The notes below the pieces were generated by a model that worked only from the letters and a program-made list of their open reading frames with translations, was not told the DNA's origin and did no database searches. A stretch of 64,000 bases of DNA from Drosophila persimilis (Eukaryota > Arthropoda > Insecta > Diptera > Drosophilidae), in NCBI RefSeq assembly GCF_003286085.1, contig NW_020825482.1:39015-103014 (forward strand), written 5' to 3'. This document shows, one piece after another, positions 10,261-20,859 of this stretch. A program made the position numbers and the translations under genes. Each line of letters starts with the position of its first letter. The first letter of the stretch is position 1.

Positions 10261-11358
10261 ACGACTCATTCTGCCAATCGGTAGCTAACCTTTTCATTTT
10301 CTCGCATAATTCCGTTGACTTAAGCTTCAAAAAAGACACCCTGTTTTGCTCACTGGTCATTGGAATTTCGTTTGCAGCATTAATTTCCATGGTAGCGGCA
10401 GCGTTAGCCGAAAGACCAACGTCTCTAGCGGGAAGATGATCGCTAAGAGTAACACGAGCAATAGACGACGAGAACCGAGCCCAGCAAGCGAACAGCTATG
10501 TACGAACTGTATATACAAAGGCGACCGGTGTAAGAAACGTTTCTTGCGGGAAGATGACCGAAAAGAGAAGCGCAAGCCAATAGCTACGTGCACTACCGAA
10601 TATGCAGGGGAGGCCGGTGTATATATGTATGGATAACTTATGTGGTCGATGACACTGGTTGAGATGGCAATTAGTTTAGATCTTTGAATGCTATATTTGT
10701 TTGTGATTGCACTGATAGATTATTTATTGCACAAACACGTCGGGGTCACCAAATGTTAAGCTATTAAGCGTTTTTAATAACTGTTGCAATTTTAAGTTAA
10801 TGAAAGTCGAGAAGCTGTTTATAATTCACAATTTATTTGCATATGTAAACCAACTTATCGCGTATGTACATATGGGAATGATTGGGCGAACGATTGATGC
10901 GAGGATGTTAATCTAATAGCTGCGACGATTAGCTCAAGACTGCCCATGCAAGGGCTGACGGGCCAATCTGCCGGGCCCTATGCAGCAAGCTTAGACGCGA
11001 GCGAGAGCGTATGATAGCCCGAGAGCGTTAGAGCTGCTCGGGGATGCTGTTAAGCCGAGTCCGAGAGATTGCGACATAAGGAGACGAAAGAATTCCGCTG
11101 CATGCGCATATGCGGTAGCAAATGATCTTTGTAGTGGGGGCATTGGAAACGACAACACCAAAATGCATTTCCTTTGGGCCGCACCACTGGCAATAATTTA
11201 AAATATTTAAGCTGCTTGACCCGACAGATGGCTTAGACCCATCAAATGCAGAAAAATTCTCCACAAAGGAATCAATAACTGCAATGCCACGAAATTGTGA
11301 GCATGAAAAGTTGAAAATGATATTGGAAGCAGGTAACTTCGTTACTTTCAATGATGTA
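10261..11358. repeat. Second tandem copy: element A 5' end plus F fragment
   Basis: 10261-10753 repeats 7619-8111 (A gag start, leader and primer site, minus strand). 10754-11226 repeats the complete 473-bp A LTR. 11227-11358 repeats F gag from GATGG onward. The F segment then jumps from the equivalent of about 8717 to about 9743, a deletion of roughly 1.03 kb that removes the rest of F and most of the E 5' LTR. The remaining order is unchanged, which identifies this as a copy of 7619-10260 rather than new insertions. Confidence 0.88.
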
Positions 11359-11471
11359 AGTCCACTAGAATCAAATCCGTCGAGCATATTATTCACGAAC
11401 ATTCTTTGGTCCTTCGAGCCGGATTCTTGAACAGTTTTGTGTGCATTGGTGTTCATTGAAAATTGTTTACA

Positions 11472-12912
11472 ATGGAACAATTAAAGTCATTGGTAAAAGC
11501 CCGTGGCAGACTCAAGGCCATTATCACACGCGCATTGGCTTGGGCTGAACGGGATTAACCAACTACAACGGTGCAGGTCACCTCACGGATGGAACTGCTC
11601 CAATCGGCTTGGAAAGAGTTCTCACAAACTTGGAGATTCCATAGCCCTTCTCGAACACGTGGATGGGTATGGGGATCCAGAGGAAGACAATGCACTTTAC
11701 GAGGAAAAGTATCTATTGACACATGCAATGATTTTGGAGAAAAAGGGGTTAGTACAACCAACTACAACTGCAACGATCAATGGGGATGGCAGCAGAGATC
11801 TTCATCTAAACAACGACGCAGTACTCTGCCTGCTACAACAGCAACAACAGCTATTTGAACAGTTAGCTGCAAACCAGAACACGACGAACATGTCTATGCG
11901 TGCTGCTGGAGAGAGCGAGAGCGTCGAGTTTAGAGGCGCGGTAAATTCGAATTCTGCAGTTGGTGCGGTCACACCAATACAGAGCGAATTGCCAAAAATT
12001 CAAATCAAACGGTTCGCTGGCAGCTACACAGAGTGGCGAGCATTTCAGGATATCTATGAAAGTACAATTCATAACAAGCAGCATTTGACGAACACACAGA
12101 AGTTTCATCATTTGAAAACACGACATTTGGCGATCACGAACACTGCTTACAACACTGCATGGGAGCGTCTCAAGGAAAGGTACAATCGGCCGAGGCCGAG
12201 GCGACGGTGCAAACGAAATTGTACGTGTGGACGCCGTAAATCAAACGGGACGCGACTGTTGGATTATATATCTAGCACTGGAAAAACTTGATGCCGACTC
12301 GAGGCGCAGTGGATTGAACGCAGTTTGAATAAAGACTTCTTCAAGTTTTTGGATGCTCGTTGCGAGGAATTGGAACTAAACAAAGCGGAGCCTGCGTCTG
12401 AAGGGAAAACAGTAACTCACGGGGACAAATCAAAAAGAATCACACACTCGATGGTGGCAGTTGAAGGCAGCAACTGCACCAAATGCCATTCGACAGAACA
12501 AATTCTGTATGGCTGTCAACAATTTTTGGAAATGACAGGTTTGCAAAGGCGCTCTTTTGTAAAAGATAAAAATCTATGCTATAACTGTTTGAAGCCTGGT
12601 CATTTGAGCAACAAGTGTAAATCAAAATACACATCTAAACAATGCAAAGGTCATCACCATTCACTACTCTATTTACCAGATACTACATCGGGTATTATCG
12701 GGACCTTTGCGCAAACAAAAGGGGAGAATCAGAGCAATTCAAACGCGCATTATAACACTTCGGTGACTTCAAGTCACATTGCCCAAGCAGAGGGCACACC
12801 ATCGATTGTATGTGCGCAAGGCACTGCACAATCTACTCAAGCAAAAGGATTGAACAGAAGCACATTACCCACGGCCATGGCTTATGTTCAAAAGCAAATG
12901 GGGACTACATAA
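11472..12912 (+). pseudogene. Element E gag with zinc knuckles, second copy
   Basis: After the start at 11472 and the shared early stop, the frame 11503-12291 encodes the BEL gag core: LPKIQIKRFAGSYTEWRAFQ, then ESTIHNKQHLTNTQKFHHLK (DUF1759-like). A frameshift follows (a basic tail, stop near 12291). The next frame, 12325-12912, has the zinc-binding motifs CTKCHSTEQILYGC, CYNCLKPGHLSNKC and KQCKGHHHSLL. In the third copy the last motif starts CKQC; here TGT has become TCT (Cys to Ser), removing a metal ligand. Confidence 0.82.
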
Positions 12913-13727
12913 CATGTCGCCTCTTATTGGATACTGGCTCAGAACTCTCGTATATATCGGAACGTTGCATTCACGCTCTTGGGTTGGCACGTTCACAATC
13001 ACGCATCCTGGTTTCGGGAATATCTTCAGTAAAAGCCGACACCACAAGGGGATTCAGCACACTTCACATCAAGTCCCGAATTTCTGAGGATTATTTGACT
13101 GTAAACGCCCATGTACTTGGCAGAATTACTTCATCAATGGGAAGGCAAAACATTGATGCATCGGCACTCGATGTGTTTAGTGATCTTCAATTGGCTGACA
13201 CACACTTCTGACACACCAATTGACATACTATTGGGTAGCGAACACGTATGGTCTACACTTACAGGAAGGAAGATGTATGACAGCAAGGGCAATCTTATCG
13301 CCATTTCATCAATTTTTGGAAGGGCACTCATGACACCCCAAGCAAGCAACGAAATTTCACTAACAACAGCATTGGATATAGATGCTTCGCTCCAGAAATT
13401 TTGGGAGCTGGAGAACGTCTACTGCACGACCAAACATGAACCCGAAGATGAACAGGTCGAGAAACACTTTCTCACCACACACACTCGCGATGCAAATGGA
13501 AAGTATATCGTGGAGCTTCCATTCCACACCACACACCCTGAATTTGGAGATACTCTACAAGGAGCTCTACAGCGTTTCAAAATGGTTGAACGTCGCTTGC
13601 AACAGAATGAGCAGCTACGAATACAATACATACATTTCATGCGAGAATATCAGACTTTGGGACACATGCGACAACTGCCAACGGAAAAAATCACCTCTGG
13701 GCAACATTTCAACTCCGAGTAGTTTTC
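12913..13727 (+). pseudogene. Element E aspartic protease and linker, second copy
   Basis: The BEL-type protease active site LLLDTGSELSYIS lies near 12915-12955, followed by RSQSRILVSGISS and LTVNAHVLGRITS. A shift near 13200 moves to the frame 13111-13722 with ADTHFxDTPIDILLGSEHVW and the protease-RT linker (LQKFWELENV, FMREYQTLGHM). The frame stops where the RT LRVVF box has been displaced by a foreign patch starting at 13728. Confidence 0.78.
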
Positions 13728-14404
13728 ACCCCCATCGACAATCCGCATGCAGCCTGCCGACGCTGCGGAGAAGCTGGACATTTTCTCGCGACTGCACCAA
13801 CCCATCGATCCTCTTCTGTTGGGAATGCGGCAGGCGCGGAACGCACACCGTGGGCTGTTGCCGCCGGGACCCGTCGGGAAACGACTCGCGTCCCTAGCTG
13901 ACACGGGAACAGCCGGGCACGACGCTTCCTCAGACAACCAACTAAGAAACCCGCTACAAGTACACGACGGCCGCATAATGGCGAGAGTGACCATCGGACG
14001 ACGGCTCACGGAAGCCACGGTCGACACAGGGGCGTCCCGAAGCTTCATCAACGCCGACCTCGCCCGCAAACTCGGCCGCGATAACGACCTGCGAGCCGCA
14101 TGCATCCCGATACGCCTAGCCGACGGCTCAGCGCGCGAGATAACTCAGATCTTGCTAGCGCGCGACAAACTAGACGAACAAGAGGTACAGATGCCACTCT
14201 TAGTACTACCCAACATGGTAGAGCAAGCCATCATATGATGGATTTCCTGTGCGCCATTGAAACCACAATACAATGCGGCACCACGCGCCTCCAACTCCAG
14301 GGCTCCCAACGCCCCATCCCAAATACGCCGATTATCACCGCCAGCCAAGTACACGCCCCCGGATCCACGAACTCGAGACCTCCGCCGCCAACGAATTCTC
14401 CGCC
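13728..14404 (+). mobile_element. Foreign Ty3/gypsy gag-protease patch inside element E
   Basis: A GC-rich segment unlike its surroundings lies between two copies of ACTCCGAGTAGTTTTC (13712-13727 and 14405-14420), where that string encodes LRVVF of the E RT. In one frame it has zinc knuckles (CRRCGEAGHFSRDC-like, then FCWECGRRGTHTVGC). In another, 13747-14238, it has a retroviral-type protease (TVDTGASRSFINADLA, then RLADGSARE). Element H has similar motifs (IIDTGATRCMI, RLADGSTRR), so this is a relative of H, though diverged. BEL elements carry their own protease, already present upstream. The third copy (42850-43493) has the same patch with a 33-bp deletion. Confidence 0.75.
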
Positions 14405-15345
14405 ACTCCGAGTAGTTTTCGACGGGTCATTCCGCGACGCCAAGGGTAAGACTTTGAACGACTCTTTACAGTGCCGAGCATTCAACGCGATCTGTTTGCT
14501 ATGTGCCTGCGCTTCAGAATGTACAAATTCGTATTCTCAGCGGATATTGTGAAAATGTTCCGCCAAATATGGGCCTGCAATAAGCATCGAGATTTTCCTC
14601 TGAAATCGTTTGGAGGGAAGATCCAACCGATCCAATCAAGCACTTTCAACTATGTACCGTCACCTACGGAACTTCATGTGCGCAATTCCTAGCGGTTCGG
14701 GTGTTGCAACAACTGGCTTCGGATCATCATCATGAATTTCCGAATGCTGCGAAAATCCTACTGGAAGATTTCTACGTTGACGCTGTTCTTACTGGATCCA
14801 ACAGTGAGGATGAGCTACTGCGGAACTGGAACGAACTTATACAACTAATGTCCTGCGCCAAGCTAGAGCTCGGGAAATGGGTATCCAATACCAAAGGCAT
14901 AACAGAGGAGGATACCGACACCTACACACAACCAACTCAATGGTGACCAGAAAAGGTTCTGGGACTCTACTGGCATCCTGGAAAGGACACGCTAACATAC
15001 AATGTGGGTCTATCTGCAAATCCTAACTGCACAAAAAGACAAGTCTTGTCCGATGTTTCACGGATATTCGACCCACTTGGACTCTTGGCACCCGTCGTGG
15101 TTCAGTTCAAGATTCTTTTTCAGCGACTATGGTTACTCAATCTGGATTGGGATGATCCACTTCCAACAAAACTGGCGGACAATTGGGTGAACTGGCGCGC
15201 TGACCTCGACACATTGCAGCAGTTTCAACTACCACGTTTGGTTGTCAACGACGCAGACAACATCGAGTTGCACGGATTCTCCGATGCTTCTATCAAGGCA
15301 TACGCGGCTGTAGTTTACAGCAGAGTAATACACGACGACGGCTCT
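14405..15345 (+). pseudogene. Element E reverse transcriptase to RNase H, second copy
   Basis: The sequence resumes with LRVVFDGSFRDAKGKTLNDSLQ, then shifts frame and continues with KFVFSADIVKMFRQIW. The catalytic box reads FYVDAVLTGS: the second Asp of YVDD is Ala (GCT) here and in the third copy, which should abolish polymerisation. The next pieces are the connection region (DVSRIFDPLGLLAPV) and the first RNase H motif (HGFSDASIKAYAAVVY), ending at the junction near 15345. Confidence 0.82.
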
Positions 15346-15350
15346 TGTGG
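15346..15350. other. Second duplication junction with 5-base filler
   Basis: Element E sequence ending GACGGCTCT joins minus-strand A sequence GGCGATTGTGGGGG (equivalent to 6706 onward) through TGTGG. TGTGG also occurs a few bases downstream in A, so the filler may be templated. One T of the A run is lost. The undisturbed E sequence at this point is seen at 44431-44445. Confidence 0.75.
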
Positions 15351-16440
15351 GGCGATTGTGGGGGACAGCGCTTTAAACTTCTGACAGTATTGGACCTCGT
15401 GAGCACCATCGTTGCACGGCGCGCAGCGTGCTACGGTTTGGTTCGTTGTAACCAATGTGGACCTAGAATTATTATGCTTTCTACTTCTGCCCACCTGATT
15501 GCTCAACGCATAGCTTGCCATAGAAAAGTCCATCGTCTCCCATGATCTGCATCGCTACTCCAAGAACGAGGCCATAGATTCTCACGACGGAATTAAGTTG
15601 GCGAATGCGGGGTCGTTGAATCGTTCCTCCCACTTCTCTTGGCTCGCTGGATCCAGTTTTCGGAGAAGCTCCTGCACGATGATGCATCCTGCGATCTGCT
15701 CAGTGGTGCTCAAACCCTGTAGCGCGCGCATATGTGAATTGAATTTGTCTGAAAGCTCCCGAAGCATGACCACTGACCCAGGTTGAAGCGCCAAGATCTC
15801 ATTGATGTGGGCCTGAAAAACCAATCACCGATTATTGAATCTGTTTTCCAACAAATCTAATGCCACAGCATAATTGCCATCTGAGATTTCCAGCGACCGA
15901 ACAGTCTCCAATGGCCGCAGACAGGAACGCAAGTGCTGGAGCTTTTCTATGTTTGTTAAGTCCGGATGGCTGTCGATGATGGTGGCAAACATTGAATAAA
16001 AGTCCGTCCAGTTCGCATACCTGCCGCTAAACTTGTCTACGGTGAGGTAGAAATTGCGAGCCGGCAAAATCAACCTTAGTGTTTCCTCCAGCCAAGGTAG
16101 AATGAAACGGCATGCGGCCGCTACTCTTAGCCTTTTCCCTCATAATCGCCGCCTTCAGCGAGCTTGCAAGTGACTCAAAAATGTCACACAAACCACTGTT
16201 AATTTCGCTTCGATCCAATTCCTCAAGCTCGCCGTGAAACACCTCAAATTTGCCGATCAACTTCTCGACTTGCTCTTGCTTTACCACGAGCATGTAGTGG
16301 TCACAGTCCAACGACTCATTCTGCCAATCGGTAGCTAACCTTTTCATTTTCTCGCATAATTCCGTTGACTTAAGCTTCAAAAAAGACACCCTGTTTTGCT
16401 CACTGGTCATTGGAATTTCGTTTGCAGCATTAATTTCCAT
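15351..16440 (-). pseudogene. Element A gag, third tandem copy
   Basis: This repeats 6706-7748: zinc-knuckle start, gag core and ATG at 16440. It keeps the ~70 bp around 15800-15860 (KQxxFQAHINEIL region) missing from the first copy, but lacks the 9 bases encoding the VEP-like stretch that the first copy has. An extra frame break occurs near 15605. Downstream the leader with primer site (16786-16801) leads to the LTR. Confidence 0.83.
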
Positions 16441-16803
16441 GGTAGCGGCAGCGTTAGCCGAAAGACCAACGTCTCTAGCGGGAAGATGATCGCAAAGAGT
16501 AACACGAGCAATAGACGACGAGAACCGAGCCCAGCAAGCGAACAGCTATGTACGAACTGTATATACAAAGGCGACCGGTGTAAGAAACGTTTCTTGCGGG
16601 AAGATGACCGAAAAGAGAAGCGCAAGCCAATAGCTACGTGCACTACCGAATATGCAGGGGAGGCCGGTGTATATATGTATGGATAACTTATGTGGTCGAT
16701 GACACTGGTTGAGATGGCAATTAGTTTAGATCTTTGAATGCTATATTTGTTTGTGATTGCACTGATAGATTATTTATTGCACAATCACGTCGGGGTCACC
16801 AAA

Positions 16804-17276
16804 TGTTAAGCTATTAAGCGTTTTTAATAACTGTTGCAATTTTAAGTTAATGAAAGTCGAGAAGCTGTTTATAATTCACAATTTATTTGCATATGTAAAC
16901 CAACTTATCGCGTATGTACATATGGGAATGATTGGGCGAACGATTGATGCGAGGATGTTAATCTAATAGCTGCGACGATTAGCTCAAGACTGCCCATGCA
17001 AGGGCTGACGGGCCAATCTGCCGGGCCCTATGCAGCAAGCTTAGACGCGAGCGAGAGCGTATGATAGCCCGAGAGCGTTAGAGCTGCTCGGGGATGCTGT
17101 TAAGCCGAGTCCGAGAGATTGCGACATAAGGAGACGAAAGAATTCCGCTGCATGCGCATATGCGGTAGCAAATGATCTTTGTAGTGGGGGCATTGGAAAC
17201 GACAACACCAAAATGCATTTCCTTTGGGCCGCACCACTGGCAATAATTTAAAATATTTAAGCTGCTTGACCCGACA
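16804..17276 (-). repeat. Element A LTR, third tandem copy
   Basis: This is a 473-bp copy of 8112-8584, followed by GATGG (17277-17281) and F gag exactly as in the first copy. The neighbouring primer site reads ATCACGTCGGGGTCACCA, the fullest tRNA-Trp match among the A copies. Confidence 0.87.
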
Positions 17277-18263
17277 GATGGCTTAGACCCATCAAATGCA
17301 GAAAAATTCTCTACAAAGGAATCAATAACTGCAATGCCACGAAATTGTGAGCATGAAAAGTTGAAAATGATATTGGAAGCAGGTAACTTCGTTACTTTCA
17401 ATGATGTAATGGGTAAATTCTAGTGCAATATTATTTCAACGAGGCCGCAACAATAGAGGAGGTAGTTATCCACCGCAAAGAGGTAGAGGCAATGGCCGCG
17501 GTAACTACAATTCCTATAACAATAGCAATAGTTACAACAATAAGAGAAACAACTATAGAGGTGGACGAAGTTATAACAGAGGTAAATAAAAAAATAAACA
17601 GAGGTAAACTCAAGAGTAAATAATAAAATATATACAGTTAACTTAAGTCTCAATAATTTCATATCATTCAAAAATGTAGCAAATAAAAAAATAACATTTT
17701 TGTTCGATACAGGTGCAGATATTTCAATTATAAAAGAAAATTCTGATGTCTTTCACGACATCCAAATCAATACAATTATATACATTCGAGGCATAGGTGA
17801 AGAAGTAATAAACTCCAAAGGACTAGCCTCAATTGAACTCCAAACAGACAAATACATTATTCCATAAAAATTTCATCTACTTAATCCAGACTAGTAGTTC
17901 TCGTACTAATTCAGCACTTCTACCAGCAAGATCCCAAGTGATACGCAAAATCACAGAAGAAAACATTTTAATTCCCAATGAGGAAATTAAATTAAATTAT
18001 GTTGCAAACACGATTGCAACAGCCCAGAATGCCTTCGTCCGATTCTTAAATGCAACAGATACATGCCAAATAGTAAGCATTAATAATTTAAAATTTGAAT
18101 CACTTTCGAACTACGAGGTGGTTCAAAATCTCAAAGACAATAGAAAAGAGTCTGGAATTAATAAATTAATGAAACATTTTCCAACTTTGTTTAAGAAGAA
18201 ATATGCACCCAGTATAGCGATGTGTTCGGGCTTGAAAGCGAACCAATCACAACGAACAATTTC
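17277..18263 (+). pseudogene. F gag C-terminus and protease, third tandem copy
   Basis: This repeats 8585-9571 almost base for base, with a constant offset of 8692. Gag tail ends at 17587-17589, and the protease with FDTGADIS lies near 17705. A TAA seen in the first copy near 9397 is TTA here, so the open frame runs from 17833 through the protease linker and on into the E LTR. That read-through is fortuitous. The copy ends at ATTTC, where E begins. Confidence 0.8.
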
Positions 18264-18477
18264 TGTTGAGGAACGTTTAACAAGTCCATCGCTAAGCGAA
18301 GAACCATCGCCAGAAGAAAAGAAGAAGAGAATGGATGAGACGAAAATTTGTATACACACATATTCTTACAGCCGCTGCGACGGCATTTTTCAGTACCAAA
18401 TAGACATCGAACTGGACAAGAACAAAATAAATACAGTCCACTAGAATCAAATCCGTCGAGCATATTATTCACGAACA
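18264..18477 (+). repeat. Element E 5' LTR, third copy
   Basis: A 214-bp copy of 9572-9785, differing by one visible base (AAATAGACATC here, AAAAAGACATC in the first copy). It is preceded by ATTTC at 18259-18263 and followed by the tRNA-Tyr primer site (18483-18500). It pairs with the 3' LTR at 46006-46216. Confidence 0.85.
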
Positions 18478-18547
18478 TTCTTTGGTCCTTCGAGCCGGAT
18501 TCTTGAACAGTTTTGTGTGCATTGGTGTTCATTGAAAATTGTTTACA

Positions 18548-20135
18548 ATGGAACAATTAAAGTCATTGGTAAAAGCCCGTGGCAGACTCAAGGCCATTAT
18601 CACACGCGCATTGGCTTGGGCTGAACGGGATTAACCAACTACAACGGTGCAGGTCACCTCACGGATGGAACTGCTCCAATCGGCTTGGAAAGAGTTCTCA
18701 CAAACTTGGAGATTCCATAGCCCATCTCGAACACGTGGATGGGTATGGGGATCCAGAGGAAGACAATGCACTTTACGAGGAAAAGTATCTATTGACACAT
18801 GCAATGATTTTGGAGAAAAAGGGGTTAGTACAACCAACTACAACTGCAACGATCAATGGGGATGGCAGCAGAGATCTTCATCTAAACAACGACGCAGTAC
18901 TCTGCCTGCTACAACAGCAACAACAGCTATTTGAACAGTTAGCTGCAAACCAGAACACGACGAACATGTCTATGCGTGCTGCTGGAGAGAGCGAGAGCGT
19001 CGAGTTTAGAGGCGCGGTAAATTCGAATTCTGCAGTTGGTGCGGTCACACCAATACAGAGCGAATTGCCAAAAATTCAAATCAAACGGTTCGCTGGCAGC
19101 TACACAGCGTGGCGAGCATTTCAGGATATCTATGAAAGTACAATTCATAACAAGCAGCATTTGACGAACACACAGAAGTTTCATCATTTGAAAACACGAC
19201 ATTTGGCGATCACGAACACTGCTTACAACACTGCATGGGAGCGTCTCAAGGAAAGGTACAATCGGCCGAGGCCGAGGCGACGGTGCAAACGAAATTGTAC
19301 GTGTGGACGCCGTAAATCAAACGGGACGCGACTGTTGGATTATATATCTAGCACTGGAAAAACTTGATGCCGACTCGAGGCGCAGTGGATTGAACGCAGT
19401 TTGAATAAAGACTTCTTCAAGTTTTTGGATGCTCGTTGCGAGGAATTGGAACTAAACAAAGCGGAGCCTGCGTCTGAAGGGAAAACAGTAACTCACGGGG
19501 ACAAATCAAAAAGAATCACACACTCGATGGTGGCAGTTGAAGGCAGCAACTGCACCAAATGCCATTCGACAGAACAAATTCTGTATGGCTGTCAACAATT
19601 TTTGGAAATGACAGGTTTGCAAAGGCGCTCTTTTGTAAAAGATAAAAATCTATGCTATAACTGTTTGAAGCCTGGTCATTTGAGCAACAAGTGTAAATCA
19701 AAATACACATGTAAACAATGCAAAGGTCATCACCATTCACTACTCTATTTACCAGATACTACATCGGGTATTATCGGGACCTTTGCGCAAACAAAAGGGG
19801 AGAATCAGAGCAATTCAAACGCGCATTATAACACTTCGGTGACTTCAAGTCACATTGCCCAAGCAGAGGGCACACCATCGATTGTATGTGCGCAAGGCAC
19901 TGCACAATCTACTCAAGCAAAAGGATTGAACAGAAGCACATTACCCACGGCCATGGCTTATGTTAAAAAGCAAATGGGGACTACATAACATGTCGCTCTT
20001 ATTGGATACTGGCTCAGAACTCTCGTATATATCGGAACGTTGCATTCACGCTCTTGGGTTGGCACGTTCACAATCACGCATCCTGGTTTCGGGAATATTT
20101 TCAGTAAAAGCCGACACCACAAGGGGATTCAGCAC
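18548..20135 (+). pseudogene. Element E gag and start of protease, third copy
   Basis: The start ATG is at 18548, with the same stop after 28 codons and the same frame shifts as the second copy. The gag core spans 18579-19367 and the zinc knuckles 19401-19988; the CKQC ligand is intact here (TGT). The protease LLLDTGSELSYIS lies at about 19990-20035 in the frame 19960-20145. The frame is cut at 20135 in RGFST by element D and continues at 42185 with THFTSSP-frame sequence. Confidence 0.8.
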
Positions 20136-20614
20136 TGTAAAATGAAATGTTCAAATCCTTTTTGTTGGATCGTTGGGGCTCAACCCTCCGATCTGTTTTA
20201 TTGTGATTTTTGTTCTGTATTTTACAATTGTGGTTTGGGCTTTTGTAAGCCAAAAGCCGCGGAGCTGCGCTGCCAGTGACGCCGGCAGCGGAGCGGCAGA
20301 ACTATGTGTTCTTATCTCTTATATGTTAATATGTATATGCTCAGCGCTGTTGGCAGCGAGAGCGCGAGGGAAGATATATGTGTGTATGCATGTATATTAG
20401 TGCCGTCAAGTCATGGGAACATGCTGACGCTGCACTTGGGTCGCTCGAGGCATTCTTGAGTGAATCGTAATACGATCACCCAGAATGTCTGGGACTTTAT
20501 TGTTACGTAAACACTGAAACAAAGTGTTACAGTGTGTATTCTTTAAGTACCGTCGGTACAGTGGGTATTCGAAATAATGAATACTTTACTTTACTTTAAT
20601 ATGAGCATATTACA
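20136..20614 (-). repeat. Element D 3' LTR (left) and polypurine tract
   Basis: The LTR is 479 bp, TGTAAAAT to ATATTACA. Directly inside, 20615-20630 reads TCTCCCTCCTTTTGAA, which on the minus strand is TTCAAAAGGAGGGAGA, a classical polypurine tract adjoining the LTR. This fixes the orientation. The matching copy is 24967-25357 plus 42091-42180. Confidence 0.88.
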
Positions 20615-20859
20615 TCTCCCTCCTTTTGAAAAATAACGTAATATAATGAAGTTATTTTATTTTTAGCTTTTACTATATATGTATACGAGTTATGTATTCT
20701 TAAAAAGACAATTTATATATATATTTTTTTCTTTTTTAGTCAATTATTAGAATATTGAATTTTAATTAATATTGATAAAATTTAAAAGTTATTTGAATAT
20801 AAATGCGGAATAGTATATTTTTATGGTTTATATTTATGTATGGCCATACTAAAAAATTA

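Larger units (their letters stand above)
11359..15345 (+). mobile_element. Element E, second copy (BEL/Pao), truncated at both ends
   Basis: This copy runs from the last ~43 bp of the 5' LTR (11359-11401) and primer site through gag, zinc knuckles, protease and RT to RNase H. It then breaks at the second duplication junction. It spans the position where element D sits in the third copy (13064 here) without D. It differs from the third copy by only about six substitutions and two indels over roughly 3.9 kb. The duplication therefore preceded the D insertion. Confidence 0.85.

Noticed and set aside
13747-14238. Possible host retropepsin-like protease gene
   Set aside because: It has DTGAS and zinc-knuckle neighbours typical of Ty3 gag-pol and sits inside the E polymerase gene, so a transposon origin is simpler.
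8112-17276. Three A LTRs considered as separate BEL insertions
   Set aside because: All three share the same GATGG and F gag flank and the same internal order, so they are copies of one insertion.
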